NCBI RefSeq assembly: GCF_000251105.1
Contig: NC_017034.1
Coordinates: forward strand, 1,612,001 to 1,676,000
DNA length: 64,000 nt
DNA from: Methanocella conradii HZ254
GTDB taxonomy: Archaea > Halobacteriota > Methanocellia > Methanocellales > Methanocellaceae
Direction of reading: 5' to 3'
The stretch's first letter is position 1; each line of letters opens with the position of its first letter. Below the pieces are notes generated by a model. That model was not told the DNA's origin. It was given only the letters and a program-made list of their open reading frames with translations, and ran no database searches. Shown here piece after piece: positions 53,001-62,140 of this stretch. The position numbers were made by a program, and so were the translations under genes.

Positions 53001-54083
53001 ATGGCGCCGTCAATCCTCGTGGTCGGCTATAACGCTCGCGTAATGGCGTGCCCCGCCAGAAGGGCAGGCTATAAGGTCTACTCTTTAAGCCATTATGACG
53101 ACCTGGACCTTTTGAGGTGCGTGGAGAAGAACTTTACCTTTAGCGGTGAGCTGCCATCTGATATAAGGCCCTGGCTTGACCATCTTGACGTAGACTATGT
53201 CGTCCTAGGCTCTGGCTTTGAAGGCCTGGACCTGCCAGCCTCGCTGGTGCTCGGTAATGACCCTAAGGTGGCCAGGGACGTGATAAACAAGGTCTGGCTG
53301 GCCGAAAAGCTGAATAAACTGGGATTGCCGCATCCTCGCATATTCAGGAAGAAAGGGGACATTGCTTTTCCATGCGTCGCAAAACCTATTAAGGGAGGAG
53401 GCGGGGTTAAGAATTTTTTGGTAAAAGATGAGTCGATGCTACCCGATGGCGACGAGTATTTCCTGCAGGAATACGTGGAGGGTAAGCCTCTAAGCGTGTC
53501 GGTGCTATCCACGGGCAGCGAGGCGATGCCCATCTCGGTGAACGAGATACTCGTGGGCAAAAAGTGGCTGGGACAGTGCCGCGAGTTCGGGTATTGCGGA
53601 AATGTAACGCCATATGAGACCCGCTTTAAGCGGCAGATGTTCGACATTGCGAGGGAGCTTGTGCCTGCGCTGGGGCTTGTCGGCCATAATGGCATAGACT
53701 TTATAGTGAATAAGGACGGCCCAATGGTGCTTGAGGTCAACCCGCGTTTTACTGGCGCAGTGGACTCCGTAGAGCTAGCTACAGGAGAAAACCTTTTCAA
53801 AGCTCACGTAGACGCCATAAACGGTAAGCTGCACGAATATCGCATAAGGCGATACGGCGCTAAAGCCATACTGTTCGCCCGTAGGCACACGGTGGTAAGG
53901 GGGAGCCTGCTCAAGCCCATGATAGCGGATGTGCCAAAGCCTGGAAACGTGTACGAGAATGGGGAGGCCATATGTACGATAATGGGGGCTGGCAGGACCA
54001 GGGGCGAGGCGATTGGCAGGCTCAAGGAAAGGCTCGGCTTCGTAAAAAAGAGCCTGTACACGGCCAGGGCATACAAAACCTGA
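53001..54083 (+). CDS. ATP-grasp carboligase-like enzyme
   Basis: 360 residues from the ATG at 53001 with AAGGTG upstream. Typical ATP-grasp elements: PCVAKPIKGGGGVKNFLV (ATP loop), YFLQEYVEGKPLSVSVLS, GHNGIDFIVN and VLEVNPRFTGAVDS (metal-binding acid and Asn). The family (COG2232-like, biotin-carboxylase related) is common in methanogens; substrate is unknown. 10 bases after trm56. Confidence 0.8.
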   Translation: MAPSILVVGYNARVMACPARRAGYKVYSLSHYDDLDLLRCVEKNFTFSGELPSDIRPWLDHLDVDYVVLGSGFEGLDLPASLVLGNDPKVARDVINKVWLAEKLNKLGLPHPRIFRKKGDIAFPCVAKPIKGGGGVKNFLVKDESMLPDGDEYFLQEYVEGKPLSVSVLSTGSEAMPISVNEILVGKKWLGQCREFGYCGNVTPYETRFKRQMFDIARELVPALGLVGHNGIDFIVNKDGPMVLEVNPRFTGAVDSVELATGENLFKAHVDAINGKLHEYRIRRYGAKAILFARRHTVVRGSLLKPMIADVPKPGNVYENGEAICTIMGAGRTRGEAIGRLKERLGFVKKSLYTARAYKT

Positions 54084-54150
54084 TAAAATATATAAACATA
54101 CATTGAAACATTATAAGCACTCAAAATTTAATTTCCAGCAAGGTGAAATC

Positions 54151-54663
54151 GTGTCTGTTCTTGAGAACAAGGCGATAAGCGGCTATTTACACAAGCTAGT
54201 TGGGGACGACGGAATAAAAATAATAGAAAAAATACTTGAAAAGGCTCCCGACAAAGAGCTGACGGATGAAAAGGTCGCCGAGATAAGCGGAATAAACCTC
54301 AACCTGGTCCGTAAAACGCTATACATCTTATACGAAAACCACCTCGCCATTTATAGGCGGGAGAGGGATAAGGATAGTGGCTGGCTGACATACCTGTGGA
54401 AGCTCGACCTGGGTAACGCCGAGAACATGCTTAAGAACGAGACGAAGAAGCTCGTAAGAAAGCTGGAAAGGCGCCTCGAGTTCGAGAATAACGAGTTTTA
54501 TATTTGCTCGGCAGAGCCTCCGCACAGGATACTATTCGACTACGCCGTTGATACTAACTTTACGTGCCCGGTGGATGGCACCCCCATGACCTATTATGAT
54601 AATGCGATGGAAAAGCAGGCCATCGAGAGCAGGCTTGAGAAGCTTAAGCAAATGATTGGATAA
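54151..54663 (+). CDS. tfe: Transcription initiation factor E alpha (TFE)
   Basis: 170 residues from the GTG at 54151 with AAGGTGAAATC upstream. Winged-helix domain: IIEKILEKAPDKELTDEKVAEISGINLNLVRKTLYILYENHLAIYRRERD. It helps TBP/TFB open the promoter. The C-terminal zinc ribbon is degenerate: where two CxxC pairs are expected I see ICSAEPPHRILF and FTCPVDG, with only one Cys in each, so metal binding by the usual four cysteines is not possible. The stop overlaps the next start codon by one base. Confidence 0.9.
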   Translation: MSVLENKAISGYLHKLVGDDGIKIIEKILEKAPDKELTDEKVAEISGINLNLVRKTLYILYENHLAIYRRERDKDSGWLTYLWKLDLGNAENMLKNETKKLVRKLERRLEFENNEFYICSAEPPHRILFDYAVDTNFTCPVDGTPMTYYDNAMEKQAIESRLEKLKQMIG

Positions 54664-55361
54664 TGATAGCACTTACAAAAAAGGATGCCCTGGACCTTTT
54701 AAAAAAATATGGGGCAGATAAGCGCTTAATGGACCATCTTTGGGCCGTCCACGACTACGCTATGGAGATTGCGGAAAAGGCCTCCTGTGATCGGAGCCTG
54801 GTAGAAGTGGGCTCGCTCCTGCACGATATAGGCCGCACGAGGTCTCACGGCATAGATCACGCTATAGTCGGCGCTGAGATTTTGAGAAAAGAAGGCGTAG
54901 ATGAGCGCGTCGTTAACATAGTAGAGCGGCATATCGGCGCCGGCCTGACGCCGGAAGAGGCTGAAAAGCTGGGATTACCCCCAAGGGATTACGTGCCAAA
55001 GTCTATCGAGGAAAAGATAGTCTGCCACGCCGACAACCTGATAGGCAGTAGTGAGCGCATCTCTATCAAGGATACCATAAAGATGGCCAGCCAAAAATGG
55101 TCCCCGTCTTCAGTGGACCGCTTGATAGAGATGCACTTTGAGGTGTTCAAGCCCGACGTCGTCAGGGTAAATGAAAAGATGCTAAAAAAGGCTTGCGGCG
55201 ATTTGAAAAACGTTGAAAAGTGCCTGGATGGGCTTTTAAAAGGCTTTGACCTGCTCTACAGGATGAGGATGGAGAATGGCATTACAGTCGAGATGTTCGG
55301 GCAGGACAGCGAAAAGGCGGCGCGCTACCTGGAAGAAAAAGGCGTTGCGGCGCCAGCCTAG
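54663..55361 (+). CDS. HD-domain phosphohydrolase
   Basis: 232 residues. The HD motif is clear (EVGSLLHDIGRTRSHGIDHAIVGAEIL) plus RHIGAGLTPEEA and KIVCHADNLIG. It matches the archaeal HDIG family of unknown substrate, probably a nucleotide or phosphodiester hydrolase. Translationally coupled to tfe. It overlaps the convergent 55358 gene by 4 bases. Confidence 0.83.
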   Translation: MIALTKKDALDLLKKYGADKRLMDHLWAVHDYAMEIAEKASCDRSLVEVGSLLHDIGRTRSHGIDHAIVGAEILRKEGVDERVVNIVERHIGAGLTPEEAEKLGLPPRDYVPKSIEEKIVCHADNLIGSSERISIKDTIKMASQKWSPSSVDRLIEMHFEVFKPDVVRVNEKMLKKACGDLKNVEKCLDGLLKGFDLLYRMRMENGITVEMFGQDSEKAARYLEEKGVAAPA

Positions 55362-55645
55362 CACTTTTTGGCGTGCTTGCTCAGGCTCTCCACGGCCCCT
55401 TCGGTCATCTCATTGTCATACCTTAAAGTGGCCAGGTATTCGTTGTCATCCAAAACGAAGATTATATCCTGCGTTTTATGGTCGCCCTGATTCTGGATAG
55501 GCGTTAGGCGCTTTATGCTGTCCTTGCCCGCTATAGACTTGATCCTCTCAAGAATCCTATCCCTGATCTCAAGCCTATCGCCCCGGGCTGGAAAAGCCTT
55601 CCCGCTTACCGTGATTTTCTGTATCTCTTCCAGCTTCTCGTACAT
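55358..55645 (-). CDS. Hypothetical protein
   Basis: 95 residues, not recognised. Soluble, mixed alpha/beta, with a central IIFVLDDNEYLATLRYDNEM and a C-terminal SKHAKKC. No signal, no membrane segment. It lies 35 bases downstream of the ACT-domain gene on the same strand. Confidence 0.65.
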   Translation of the reverse strand: MYEKLEEIQKITVSGKAFPARGDRLEIRDRILERIKSIAGKDSIKRLTPIQNQGDHKTQDIIFVLDDNEYLATLRYDNEMTEGAVESLSKHAKKC

Positions 55646-55680
55646 ATAGATAAGCTATACCGGCCAAAATATAAATATAA

Positions 55681-56184
55681 TTATTGTATTGTAACGCTCC
55701 TTACGCTTTTGACCTTCCTAAGCTCGCTGACAAGCTCTCCCGGGATCACGTCGTTAGTTATGACCGTCATCTTTGGGTCATCCGTAAAAAACGGGTCGTC
55801 AGTGACCGCCTGCCTTATGCTCAGGTTGAACTTGGCGATGACCCCGGTCACTTCGCTTATTATGCCTATATTCTGGGCGTTATCCGGCGTTATTATGATG
55901 ACGCCCAGCCCTATAAGCGGGGCGACATCCCTGAAAGATGCTATCGAGTGGATATTCATAAAAATGCGCTTCAATTCCTCATCCTTCAAGATCATCTCGG
56001 TGGTCGCGTCCACAACGCGTCGGTCTACTCCAACCTCTTTTGCGATCTGCGTGTGAGGGATCTCTATCTTGCCCGATACCACATGGCCATGCTCATCGAC
56101 CTGGAAGCCCCGCTCCAGCAATAGCCTTACAACTTTTTCCTGTGAGGGCATGCCCTTGAACTTGCCGGTGATCTTGCTCCACAT
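55681..56184 (-). CDS. ACT-domain regulator of amino-acid metabolism (COG2150-like)
   Basis: About 167 residues from the ATG at 56184, which has AAGG 8 bases upstream; the ORF opens further at 56223. An N-terminal helix-turn-helix-like part (VVRLLLERGFQVDEHGH, IPHTQIAKEVGVDRRVVDAT) is followed by an ACT domain (GLGVIIITPDNAQNIGIISEVTGVIAKFNLSIRQAVTDDP). Likely a ligand-responsive transcriptional regulator, ligand unknown. Confidence 0.8.
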   Translation of the reverse strand: MWSKITGKFKGMPSQEKVVRLLLERGFQVDEHGHVVSGKIEIPHTQIAKEVGVDRRVVDATTEMILKDEELKRIFMNIHSIASFRDVAPLIGLGVIIITPDNAQNIGIISEVTGVIAKFNLSIRQAVTDDPFFTDDPKMTVITNDVIPGELVSELRKVKSVRSVTIQ

Positions 56185-56246
56185 ACCCATAACCTTCTTT
56201 ACGAATATTTGAAGGCGATACATAATAAAGGTTGTTTAAAGAAGCG

Positions 56247-57269
56247 TTAATAGAGCAAGGGCGCCCCAAATGTCCAGGCTTCAAGCTCTAAAACCTTCTC
56301 CCAGGTCAGGCGACACTCACAGCCCAATCCATCAAAAACCGAGACATCCTGGGTGATGGAGTATTTCCTTATAGCGTCAGCGAACGCATGATCACACCTA
56401 TAGCAATTATGAGGCCCCCTGGGTGAGCCCGCTGCCAGAGGGTCTGACATTATAATGGCCCCCGTCTTTCCATGTACCCGCCTAATTATTTCGACAATGG
56501 TCCAAAGCCATGGAGGCCTATAAGCCTTCTTCCTAAAAAGCTCATCCACGATAGTGCCACGCTGAACATTACAAAGGTTAATCGATATGGTGCCCGCATA
56601 TGGGGCCGCATCCAGCACCGATTTAACCATGTCGTCCAGCGCATCCTTCTCGTCGATGAAAGGAGGCTTAAGCAACAGGTATGCCTTAGTGGTAACGCCA
56701 TGCCTTTTTGCCGTTTCGCTGGCCTTAACGAAATCCATGAAAAGAAAGTTCTTATTTATACACTCTATGCGAATCTTATCGCTAGACGTCTCCAGGCCGA
56801 TGGCGACCTCGAGGCGCTCGACGTACTTTTTAGCCTCCTCAAGAGCCTTATCAGTGACGAACTCCGGCCTTGTCTCCACGATTACCTTGCTGGCCTTTTT
56901 CGAAAGGCTTGACAGGATCTCATCCCTCGCCTTCTCGGGCACCTCCCCCTTATCTAAAAAGCTGCCCGATGTGAACAGCTTGACGACCTTGCCATCTATG
57001 CTATTCTCTACCGAGCGGTATTGTGCTATGAGGTCATCGGCAGTAGGAGGCGTGACTGCGGCATCATAAGTGTAGCCACACATCGTGCAGCCCCCCTTCT
57101 GCGCCCAGTAGCAGCCCTTCGTCCTGAAGACGATGGTATTAGACCGCACAGGCTTGCCATCCAGCAGGTCTTCCCCCTTCCAGAAGCCGACCAGCTCCGT
57201 CGGCATGCGAGGCCTCATCCTCTGACGCCTGCGAATTTCCATCATGGCTTCTCCCAAATTTTCCATCAT
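56247..57269 (-). CDS. Archaeosine synthase subunit, radical SAM enzyme RaSEA
   Basis: 340 residues. The cluster cysteines are C53, C61 and C64 in KGCYWAQKGGCTMCGY, spacing CX7CX2C. Conserved family text includes VKLFTSGSFLDKGEVP and VIVETRPEFV. RaSEA works with ArcS, converting the lysine adduct on tRNA base 15 to archaeosine. Its start overlaps the end of arcS by 4 bases, so the pair is co-translated. Confidence 0.9.
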   Translation of the reverse strand: MMENLGEAMMEIRRRQRMRPRMPTELVGFWKGEDLLDGKPVRSNTIVFRTKGCYWAQKGGCTMCGYTYDAAVTPPTADDLIAQYRSVENSIDGKVVKLFTSGSFLDKGEVPEKARDEILSSLSKKASKVIVETRPEFVTDKALEEAKKYVERLEVAIGLETSSDKIRIECINKNFLFMDFVKASETAKRHGVTTKAYLLLKPPFIDEKDALDDMVKSVLDAAPYAGTISINLCNVQRGTIVDELFRKKAYRPPWLWTIVEIIRRVHGKTGAIIMSDPLAAGSPRGPHNCYRCDHAFADAIRKYSITQDVSVFDGLGCECRLTWEKVLELEAWTFGAPLLY

Positions 57270-59053
57270 AGCCTCTCCACATGCCTTAGCTCTACTGCCA
57301 TGCCCCTTGTTGACCCTACCATCTCGTAGCCGCTCATCTTAGCCTTTCCAACGCCTATTGCCTTTGGCCCCTTTACGAGCACGTCATCGCCCGGCCTTAT
57401 CTGGAGGCTTGCCCCTATTATCCCCGGGGCCAGTACGCTGCCTTTCGGCACGAAATCGCCTATTGTGACCTCATAGTCAGGCTCAAGCCTCATCCTCTTT
57501 GCGCCCTCCAGCGTTAGCGAAAGCGACCCATAGTCGGGCGAAATCGAGCAAAGCTGCTCCCTGCCACCGAACAGCGCGTACCTCGGGTATCTGCCCTTGA
57601 CAGTGGCATCCTCTGGCACCAGAAGCTCACCATTGCCCGCCCCAAACTGGTAGTCTGCCATGCCGCGGAACAAGTCCAACATCAGATCTTTCGCGCTTCT
57701 CGGCTTCGTGCCCAGCTCGTCCACAGCCGCCCTGACGTGCTCCACAAGGCTTAAAAGCGATTCCTCGCTCGTTATACGCCCTCTTGACGTGAATACCATC
57801 TCGTGGCCTGACTGCTTGCAAACCTCAACATATGGCCCGTCTACGTGTGCCAGGACCTTTTTAAAGCTATGCGTATCCAGGTAGTCTCGCAGGCAGCCGG
57901 ACACCCACTGGCGCTCCTCGAGGTCCCAGACGCCCGTGACTGCCACGTCGTAGTGTGCGGCAGGATAAACTAGCTCTAATTCCCTCGGCACGACGCCCAA
58001 TGGCGACGTTAAAATCAGCTCGTGTACATAATTTTTATATTTCCCTAGCGCGCTCGCCAGCGCCATGTGTGACTGAGAGGCCGAATACGGCTTTCTCGCC
58101 GAGCATGGGATGATGAGGAGTATATCCCCATTCGACCTGAAACGCTCCTTCACCCGCTGGGCGAAACGCCTCACTTCCACCCTGTTTTGCGACTCCGCAG
58201 AACAAGCAAGCATTCTAGAAGAGCGATAGGTGGGCGTACGCTGTTCCAGGTAATCGTATTGAGCATCCGCCAGCCTAAGCAGGGCAGTAAGCCACGGCCT
58301 TGAGCGGCACTGCTTCTCCACGTACTCCCTAAGCATGCCCCTGCGAATATGAAGCTTTACCCGCTTCAGCTCCTCCTCAAGCCTTAAATAGTTATGCTTA
58401 GCCAGCAGCTCGAAGCGTTCTTTCGCCCGCATGGACCTCAGCCCCTCTGGAGTATTATTACGGCACACCTCACAGCTACAAGGAAGGTCGAAAAGCTCGC
58501 CAGGCGAAAACTCCCCGTCCTGGGTCAAATACAGGCCTTCATACGCCTTAGCAGTGGTAAGGACATCATCGACGATGTCAGCGCCAAGATAAATAAGCAG
58601 GGAAAGGTTTTCAGGCGTCGCAAGCGCGGGCACATATAAGGCAGTATCGGGCTTTGACGAAGCCCTAATCTTTATAATGCTATCCAGCAAGGCCCTGGCA
58701 TCACCTTCAATGGCCCTGGCGCCCGCCATGACGTACACGTCGGCGCCCTCAACGTGCCAGTCCGGGTGTACCACGACGCCAACCGGCGCCTCCATTTCCA
58801 TTTTATCACGCGCTAATGGCGCAAAAAAGTTAATAAGCCCCTTGGGCGCATGATAAGGCAGCCCAATGTATGGCAAAATATTAACAGAATCAATGGCGCA
58901 CGAAATCTGCTCATGCAGCAAAGCATTTCCCTCATTAACCATGATGCTCTCATGAGTGCGCTCAATATAAGGCGTCTCAACCCCGCCCCTGATGAGTATG
59001 CGGCCCAGCCTGGCCGCGCCATCCCTGTGCGTGACCTCGAAGAAACGCGTCAA
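57266..59053 (-). CDS. arcS: Archaeosine synthase ArcS
   Basis: 595 residues. The N-terminal region is TGT-like (FEVTHRDGAARLGRILIRGG, GLYLTQDGEFSPGELFDLPCSCEVC), the middle has the ArcS motif PCSARKPYSASQSH, and the C-terminus is a PUA domain (SVLAPGIIGASLQIRPGDDVLVKGPKAIGVGKAKMSGYEM). It attaches lysine to preQ0 in tRNA position 15. Operon with RaSEA. Confidence 0.92.
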   Translation of the reverse strand: MTRFFEVTHRDGAARLGRILIRGGVETPYIERTHESIMVNEGNALLHEQISCAIDSVNILPYIGLPYHAPKGLINFFAPLARDKMEMEAPVGVVVHPDWHVEGADVYVMAGARAIEGDARALLDSIIKIRASSKPDTALYVPALATPENLSLLIYLGADIVDDVLTTAKAYEGLYLTQDGEFSPGELFDLPCSCEVCRNNTPEGLRSMRAKERFELLAKHNYLRLEEELKRVKLHIRRGMLREYVEKQCRSRPWLTALLRLADAQYDYLEQRTPTYRSSRMLACSAESQNRVEVRRFAQRVKERFRSNGDILLIIPCSARKPYSASQSHMALASALGKYKNYVHELILTSPLGVVPRELELVYPAAHYDVAVTGVWDLEERQWVSGCLRDYLDTHSFKKVLAHVDGPYVEVCKQSGHEMVFTSRGRITSEESLLSLVEHVRAAVDELGTKPRSAKDLMLDLFRGMADYQFGAGNGELLVPEDATVKGRYPRYALFGGREQLCSISPDYGSLSLTLEGAKRMRLEPDYEVTIGDFVPKGSVLAPGIIGASLQIRPGDDVLVKGPKAIGVGKAKMSGYEMVGSTRGMAVELRHVERL

Positions 59054-59190
59054 ATGCCTCTACCTTCAGGGGATAAATCACCGCCTCGTATAAATAACCT
59101 TTTCCCACGCTCAAAATTAAGTGGCAGAACAGCATATGGCTTTTAAACAAAGGGATAATAAGCCAAAACCTATAATATTCAGCACTTGCT

Positions 59191-59208
59191 AATAATACAG
59201 GTATTATT
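59191..59208. promoter_or_regulatory. Palindrome upstream of arcS and the KGG gene
   Basis: AATAATAC (59191-59198) and GTATTATT (59201-59208) are perfect inverted arms around AG. The 259-base region between arcS (minus) and the KGG gene (plus) otherwise shows only A+T-rich promoter-like sequence. The half-site TAATAC also occurs in the 19467-19496 repeat. Confidence 0.35.
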
Positions 59209-59312
59209 TTGGTATCATCTGCGCCATTGATTGCTAAATTAGCCTATTTCCGTTATTTACATGGAGAATATACAATAGAATATGCGCTTAGATTATATTA
59301 AGGTGCGATCCT

Positions 59313-59486
59313 ATGGCACGAAAGGAAACCAAAGGAGAGATGACTGTAAGGGAAGCCGGAAGAAAAGGCGGGACCACCACCAAGCAGAGGTATGGCGAAG
59401 GCTACTATGAGAGCATTGGAAAGAAGGGTGGCCAGAAGGTCCGTGAGCTCATAAGGAAAGGTAAAGAGGCGATGGAAAAGAAGTAG
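59313..59486 (+). CDS. KGG-repeat protein, one-repeat form
   Basis: 57 residues: MARKETKGEMTVREAGRKGG, TTTKQRYGEGYYESIGKKGG, and a charged tail ending MEKK. Closest to the second repeat of the 29888 protein and to 48091-48258. AAGGTGCG precedes the ATG. Next feature is a 5S rRNA gene, transcribed towards it. Confidence 0.8.
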   Translation: MARKETKGEMTVREAGRKGGTTTKQRYGEGYYESIGKKGGQKVRELIRKGKEAMEKK

Positions 59487-59576
59487 GCCTTCCCTCCTAC
59501 TTTATTCATTCTCATATAATAATGTACTTTATAATTAGCTGATTTTATCGTTATCTTTTGAATTGTTTTTGTTGTT

Positions 59577-59698
59577 GGTTTGGCGGCGTTCCGTTTTTCC
59601 CAAGGACTCGCATACCTTAGTACTCGATGGATCGTTGGCGGGCTTAACTTCCGGGTTCGATGCAGGACCTGGCGGCCCCGGAGCTTTGGCCGCCAACA
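59577..59698 (-). rRNA. 5S rRNA, divergent second copy
   Basis: On the minus strand the sequence has the archaeal 5S core: GGCGGCC at the 5' end, CGAACCCGGAAGTTAAGCCC, GAGTACT and GCGAGTCC, and GCCGCC at the 3' end pairing with the 5' end. Against the copy at 62141-62264 I count about 25 differences by eye, several of which are paired changes in one stem (AAGG/CCTT here versus CGGG/CCCG there), so the fold is kept. It lies about 2.4 kb beyond the 5S that follows 23S. Confidence 0.8.
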
Positions 59699-59954
59699 CC
59701 ACAACATCAAAAGACCATAATTATTAGCAGATAAATTTGTAATTGTTTTTTAGTTATCGCTATCTGTACATCTTTTCAGCTTTTAACGTCTTATTTTCAC
59801 AGTTAACAGTTCGTGAGAGAAATTATAAATATTGATGAGTAATAGGTTGCTATATAAGCGTATTATCCTGGGACAGGCCAATCCGTCCAGAGAAGACCCA
59901 TCCCAGGAACCCGAAGGCAATGAGAGATAAGATTTTATCATAGATAAAGCCTTG

Positions 59955-59995
59955 CTTGAGCCTCCCAGAAGCGGCGCTAACAAGGGAGGTTAAAG
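59955..59995 (+). promoter_or_regulatory. RBS-sequestering leader hairpin
   Basis: CTTGAGCCTCCC (59955-59966) can pair with GGGAGGTTAAAG (59984-59995) at 11 of 12 positions (one G-U, one mismatch), with a 17-base loop. The GGAGG ribosome site of the next gene (ATG at 59997) lies fully inside the stem. Upstream, TCCTGGGA (59866-59873) and TCCCAGGA (59901-59908) are a second perfect inverted pair. The rest of 59699-59996 is A+T rich with TATA-like runs at 59824-59831 and 59851-59857 and holds no gene. Confidence 0.5.
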
Positions 59996-59996
59996 T

Positions 59997-61235
59997 ATGT
60001 TGAAGAAAATCAAAATAGGAACAATGGGAATGGTCATAATGGTAGTCCTCTTAATTACTGTGGCCACTCTCAACGTGGGTACAGTAAACGCTAATACAAC
60101 TGATAAAAAGACTTCAGACCTAAAATGGGTAACGAAATACGTTCCAGGCTTTGGAAATGTAACCGCCCGTGAAGATATGTTCGTAGGCGAGGGGAATAAT
60201 ACTAAAATCGTGCTAAATAAAGACTATCAAACAAACGGCGCTATCACCCCGATATTTGAGAACGTTCCGCAAGTAGACGTCGTTACGGTTAATACGCCTT
60301 ATGGGAACGTAACTGTAACAAAAGACGAATATAATAAGCTTGGGAAAGACAAGATTATAGCGGACCAAAAGGCATTCATTGAGCAAAGAAATGAATTAAT
60401 TAAAGCCGGTAGGCTCGATACGTCTCTGGAAAATTTAAGCGAAAGCCAATTCATCGCTAAGACCCAAGCTATAACGCAGACAGTACTACAGGAACAAATA
60501 AGTCCTTTGTCAACGTCACAAAACACAATGCAAACCACCGTTGTACAAACTGCTTCAGGTACGTTTTATTGGTCAAGGGAAGACTATCGTGTTCAGCGTT
60601 ACCCATGGTGTTATCCATCATGTATATACGGAATAGCATATCCTTTTGCGTCAACCCCGCTTCCACCGAGTGATGGCACGACCGTTTATCACGAGGTGGA
60701 AATCCATCTTAATAATGCTGGAAGTAATGGAGAAACTTGTGAAATCATCGCACAGCATTCGTGGGACGGAAGAAGCGTCTGGCCGTCCATGTTTATAGAT
60801 GGTAAAGACCAATCAATGCCGGAGATGCAGATAAAAAATGTTAATGGACCGATTGAATATAGGTTTGAATACATTCCCAGCAACCCAGATTATTCTGGGC
60901 ACCCGACCTACAAAATAACGTTGTATAATCCAGCAAACGGGGATACCCGCAGAAAAACCTTTGACGTGAACTATCTATCCACTCGTGGCACATATATAGA
61001 CTTCTTGGACCCGGACGTAGAGTTCCTACACAGTGACCCGTGCCCGGTTTGCTATTCCAATTCAAACTTTGTACAGGAAGGAGCGTACCAGGGGTCCACA
61101 TATTGTAATCCGGCGGATGTTTTCATCCCCCTGTATAAGACGAGCTCCCAATATGCACAAGTAGGATTGTCAATGAATTATCCGAGCAGCGGTCAGATCC
61201 TGTCCACGCATGAGAGCGGTAACAATGTATCTTAG
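59997..61235 (+). CDS. Secreted protein of unknown function
   Basis: 412 residues with a signal peptide (about 1-33). Not recognised. The N-terminal half is Asn/Thr/Gln-rich with repeated VTVN; the C-terminal half is beta-like with aromatic residues and six cysteines (YPWCYPSCIYG, GETCEI, DPCPVCYS, TYCNP). Asn-rich, lower-GC composition than neighbouring core genes and position between two 5S genes suggest acquired DNA. Followed after 62 bases by a lipoprotein gene on the same strand. Confidence 0.75.
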   Translation: MLKKIKIGTMGMVIMVVLLITVATLNVGTVNANTTDKKTSDLKWVTKYVPGFGNVTAREDMFVGEGNNTKIVLNKDYQTNGAITPIFENVPQVDVVTVNTPYGNVTVTKDEYNKLGKDKIIADQKAFIEQRNELIKAGRLDTSLENLSESQFIAKTQAITQTVLQEQISPLSTSQNTMQTTVVQTASGTFYWSREDYRVQRYPWCYPSCIYGIAYPFASTPLPPSDGTTVYHEVEIHLNNAGSNGETCEIIAQHSWDGRSVWPSMFIDGKDQSMPEMQIKNVNGPIEYRFEYIPSNPDYSGHPTYKITLYNPANGDTRRKTFDVNYLSTRGTYIDFLDPDVEFLHSDPCPVCYSNSNFVQEGAYQGSTYCNPADVFIPLYKTSSQYAQVGLSMNYPSSGQILSTHESGNNVS

Positions 61236-61297
61236 GGGTTTAGTGATATAGGTGATTAAAGACTATAACGATCCATGATGCGGAGGGCGATTTGAAA

Positions 61298-62041
61298 ATG
61301 AGAACCAAAAAATTCGCAATTTGCGTTATTTTTATTTATATTAGCAGCATAGGTGTTTTTCTTTCATTAAGTGGATGTATAAATACGGGCATTATTACAG
61401 GCAATAATACGAGTACTGTGCCGCCCATCGCTAGCGGCCGTGTTTTTTTGGACGGGAAGGCCGTAAGCGGTGCTGCTATCGAGGCAGTACCCATAAACGG
61501 AGCTGGAAAGCTATACACCATTATGGACGATAAAGTATCCATCAAGGGAGCCGGCAATCTATACACTATTACAGACAATAATGGCGCTTATACCCTAAAT
61601 ATAACGCCCGCTACACCCTATAGCATTACGGCTACGTATCAAGGCCTTCGGCATACTATATGGCCTGTATATCTAGATAACAGGTCGGATACTTTTAATA
61701 TTAATCTGACAACCACTCCGAAGTCAACAATCGAGGGCACCGGATTTGCGACATGTTCAGATCCAAGTAGAAATACAAGTGATATGAGCATCTTCGACAT
61801 CAACTTGAACTCTACCAAGGACCATACTATTACCTCTAAGGCTTTAAATAGGGATGGTAGTTACTTACTGGAAGTAGAGCCCAATGTAACATACGAGATG
61901 AGCGGTACTCTTGGTGAGATGGGTTCGCCCCCGATAACCCAATTTTTCTACCATAATTATAAGCCGTTGGGCAACCTTCCTCAGATTACCGTTAGCCCCA
62001 ATGAGACCGTCCTGATAGACTACATGGTTGTTTTACCATAA
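61298..62041 (+). CDS. Lipoprotein with carboxypeptidase-regulatory-like beta domains
   Basis: About 247 residues from the ATG at 61298 (GGAGGG upstream; a TTG at 61292 is also in frame). Lipobox SLSGC at about residue 28. The rest looks like two beta-sandwich repeats of carboxypeptidase-regulatory/CNA-B type (ASGRVFLDGKAVSGAAIEAVP, DNNGAYTLNITPATPYSI, NRDGSYLLEVEPNVTYEM). A surface protein, role unknown, probably co-expressed with the 59997 protein. Confidence 0.72.
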   Translation: MRTKKFAICVIFIYISSIGVFLSLSGCINTGIITGNNTSTVPPIASGRVFLDGKAVSGAAIEAVPINGAGKLYTIMDDKVSIKGAGNLYTITDNNGAYTLNITPATPYSITATYQGLRHTIWPVYLDNRSDTFNINLTTTPKSTIEGTGFATCSDPSRNTSDMSIFDINLNSTKDHTITSKALNRDGSYLLEVEPNVTYEMSGTLGEMGSPPITQFFYHNYKPLGNLPQITVSPNETVLIDYMVVLP

Positions 62042-62140
62042 TGTGGTATCGTCTTCTCTGGCTTGATAGTCAGAGACGATTCTATATTTATTTGTGACAG
62101 CTAAAAAAATTATTTTAGATGTGTTTTTTTGTTTTTGGTT

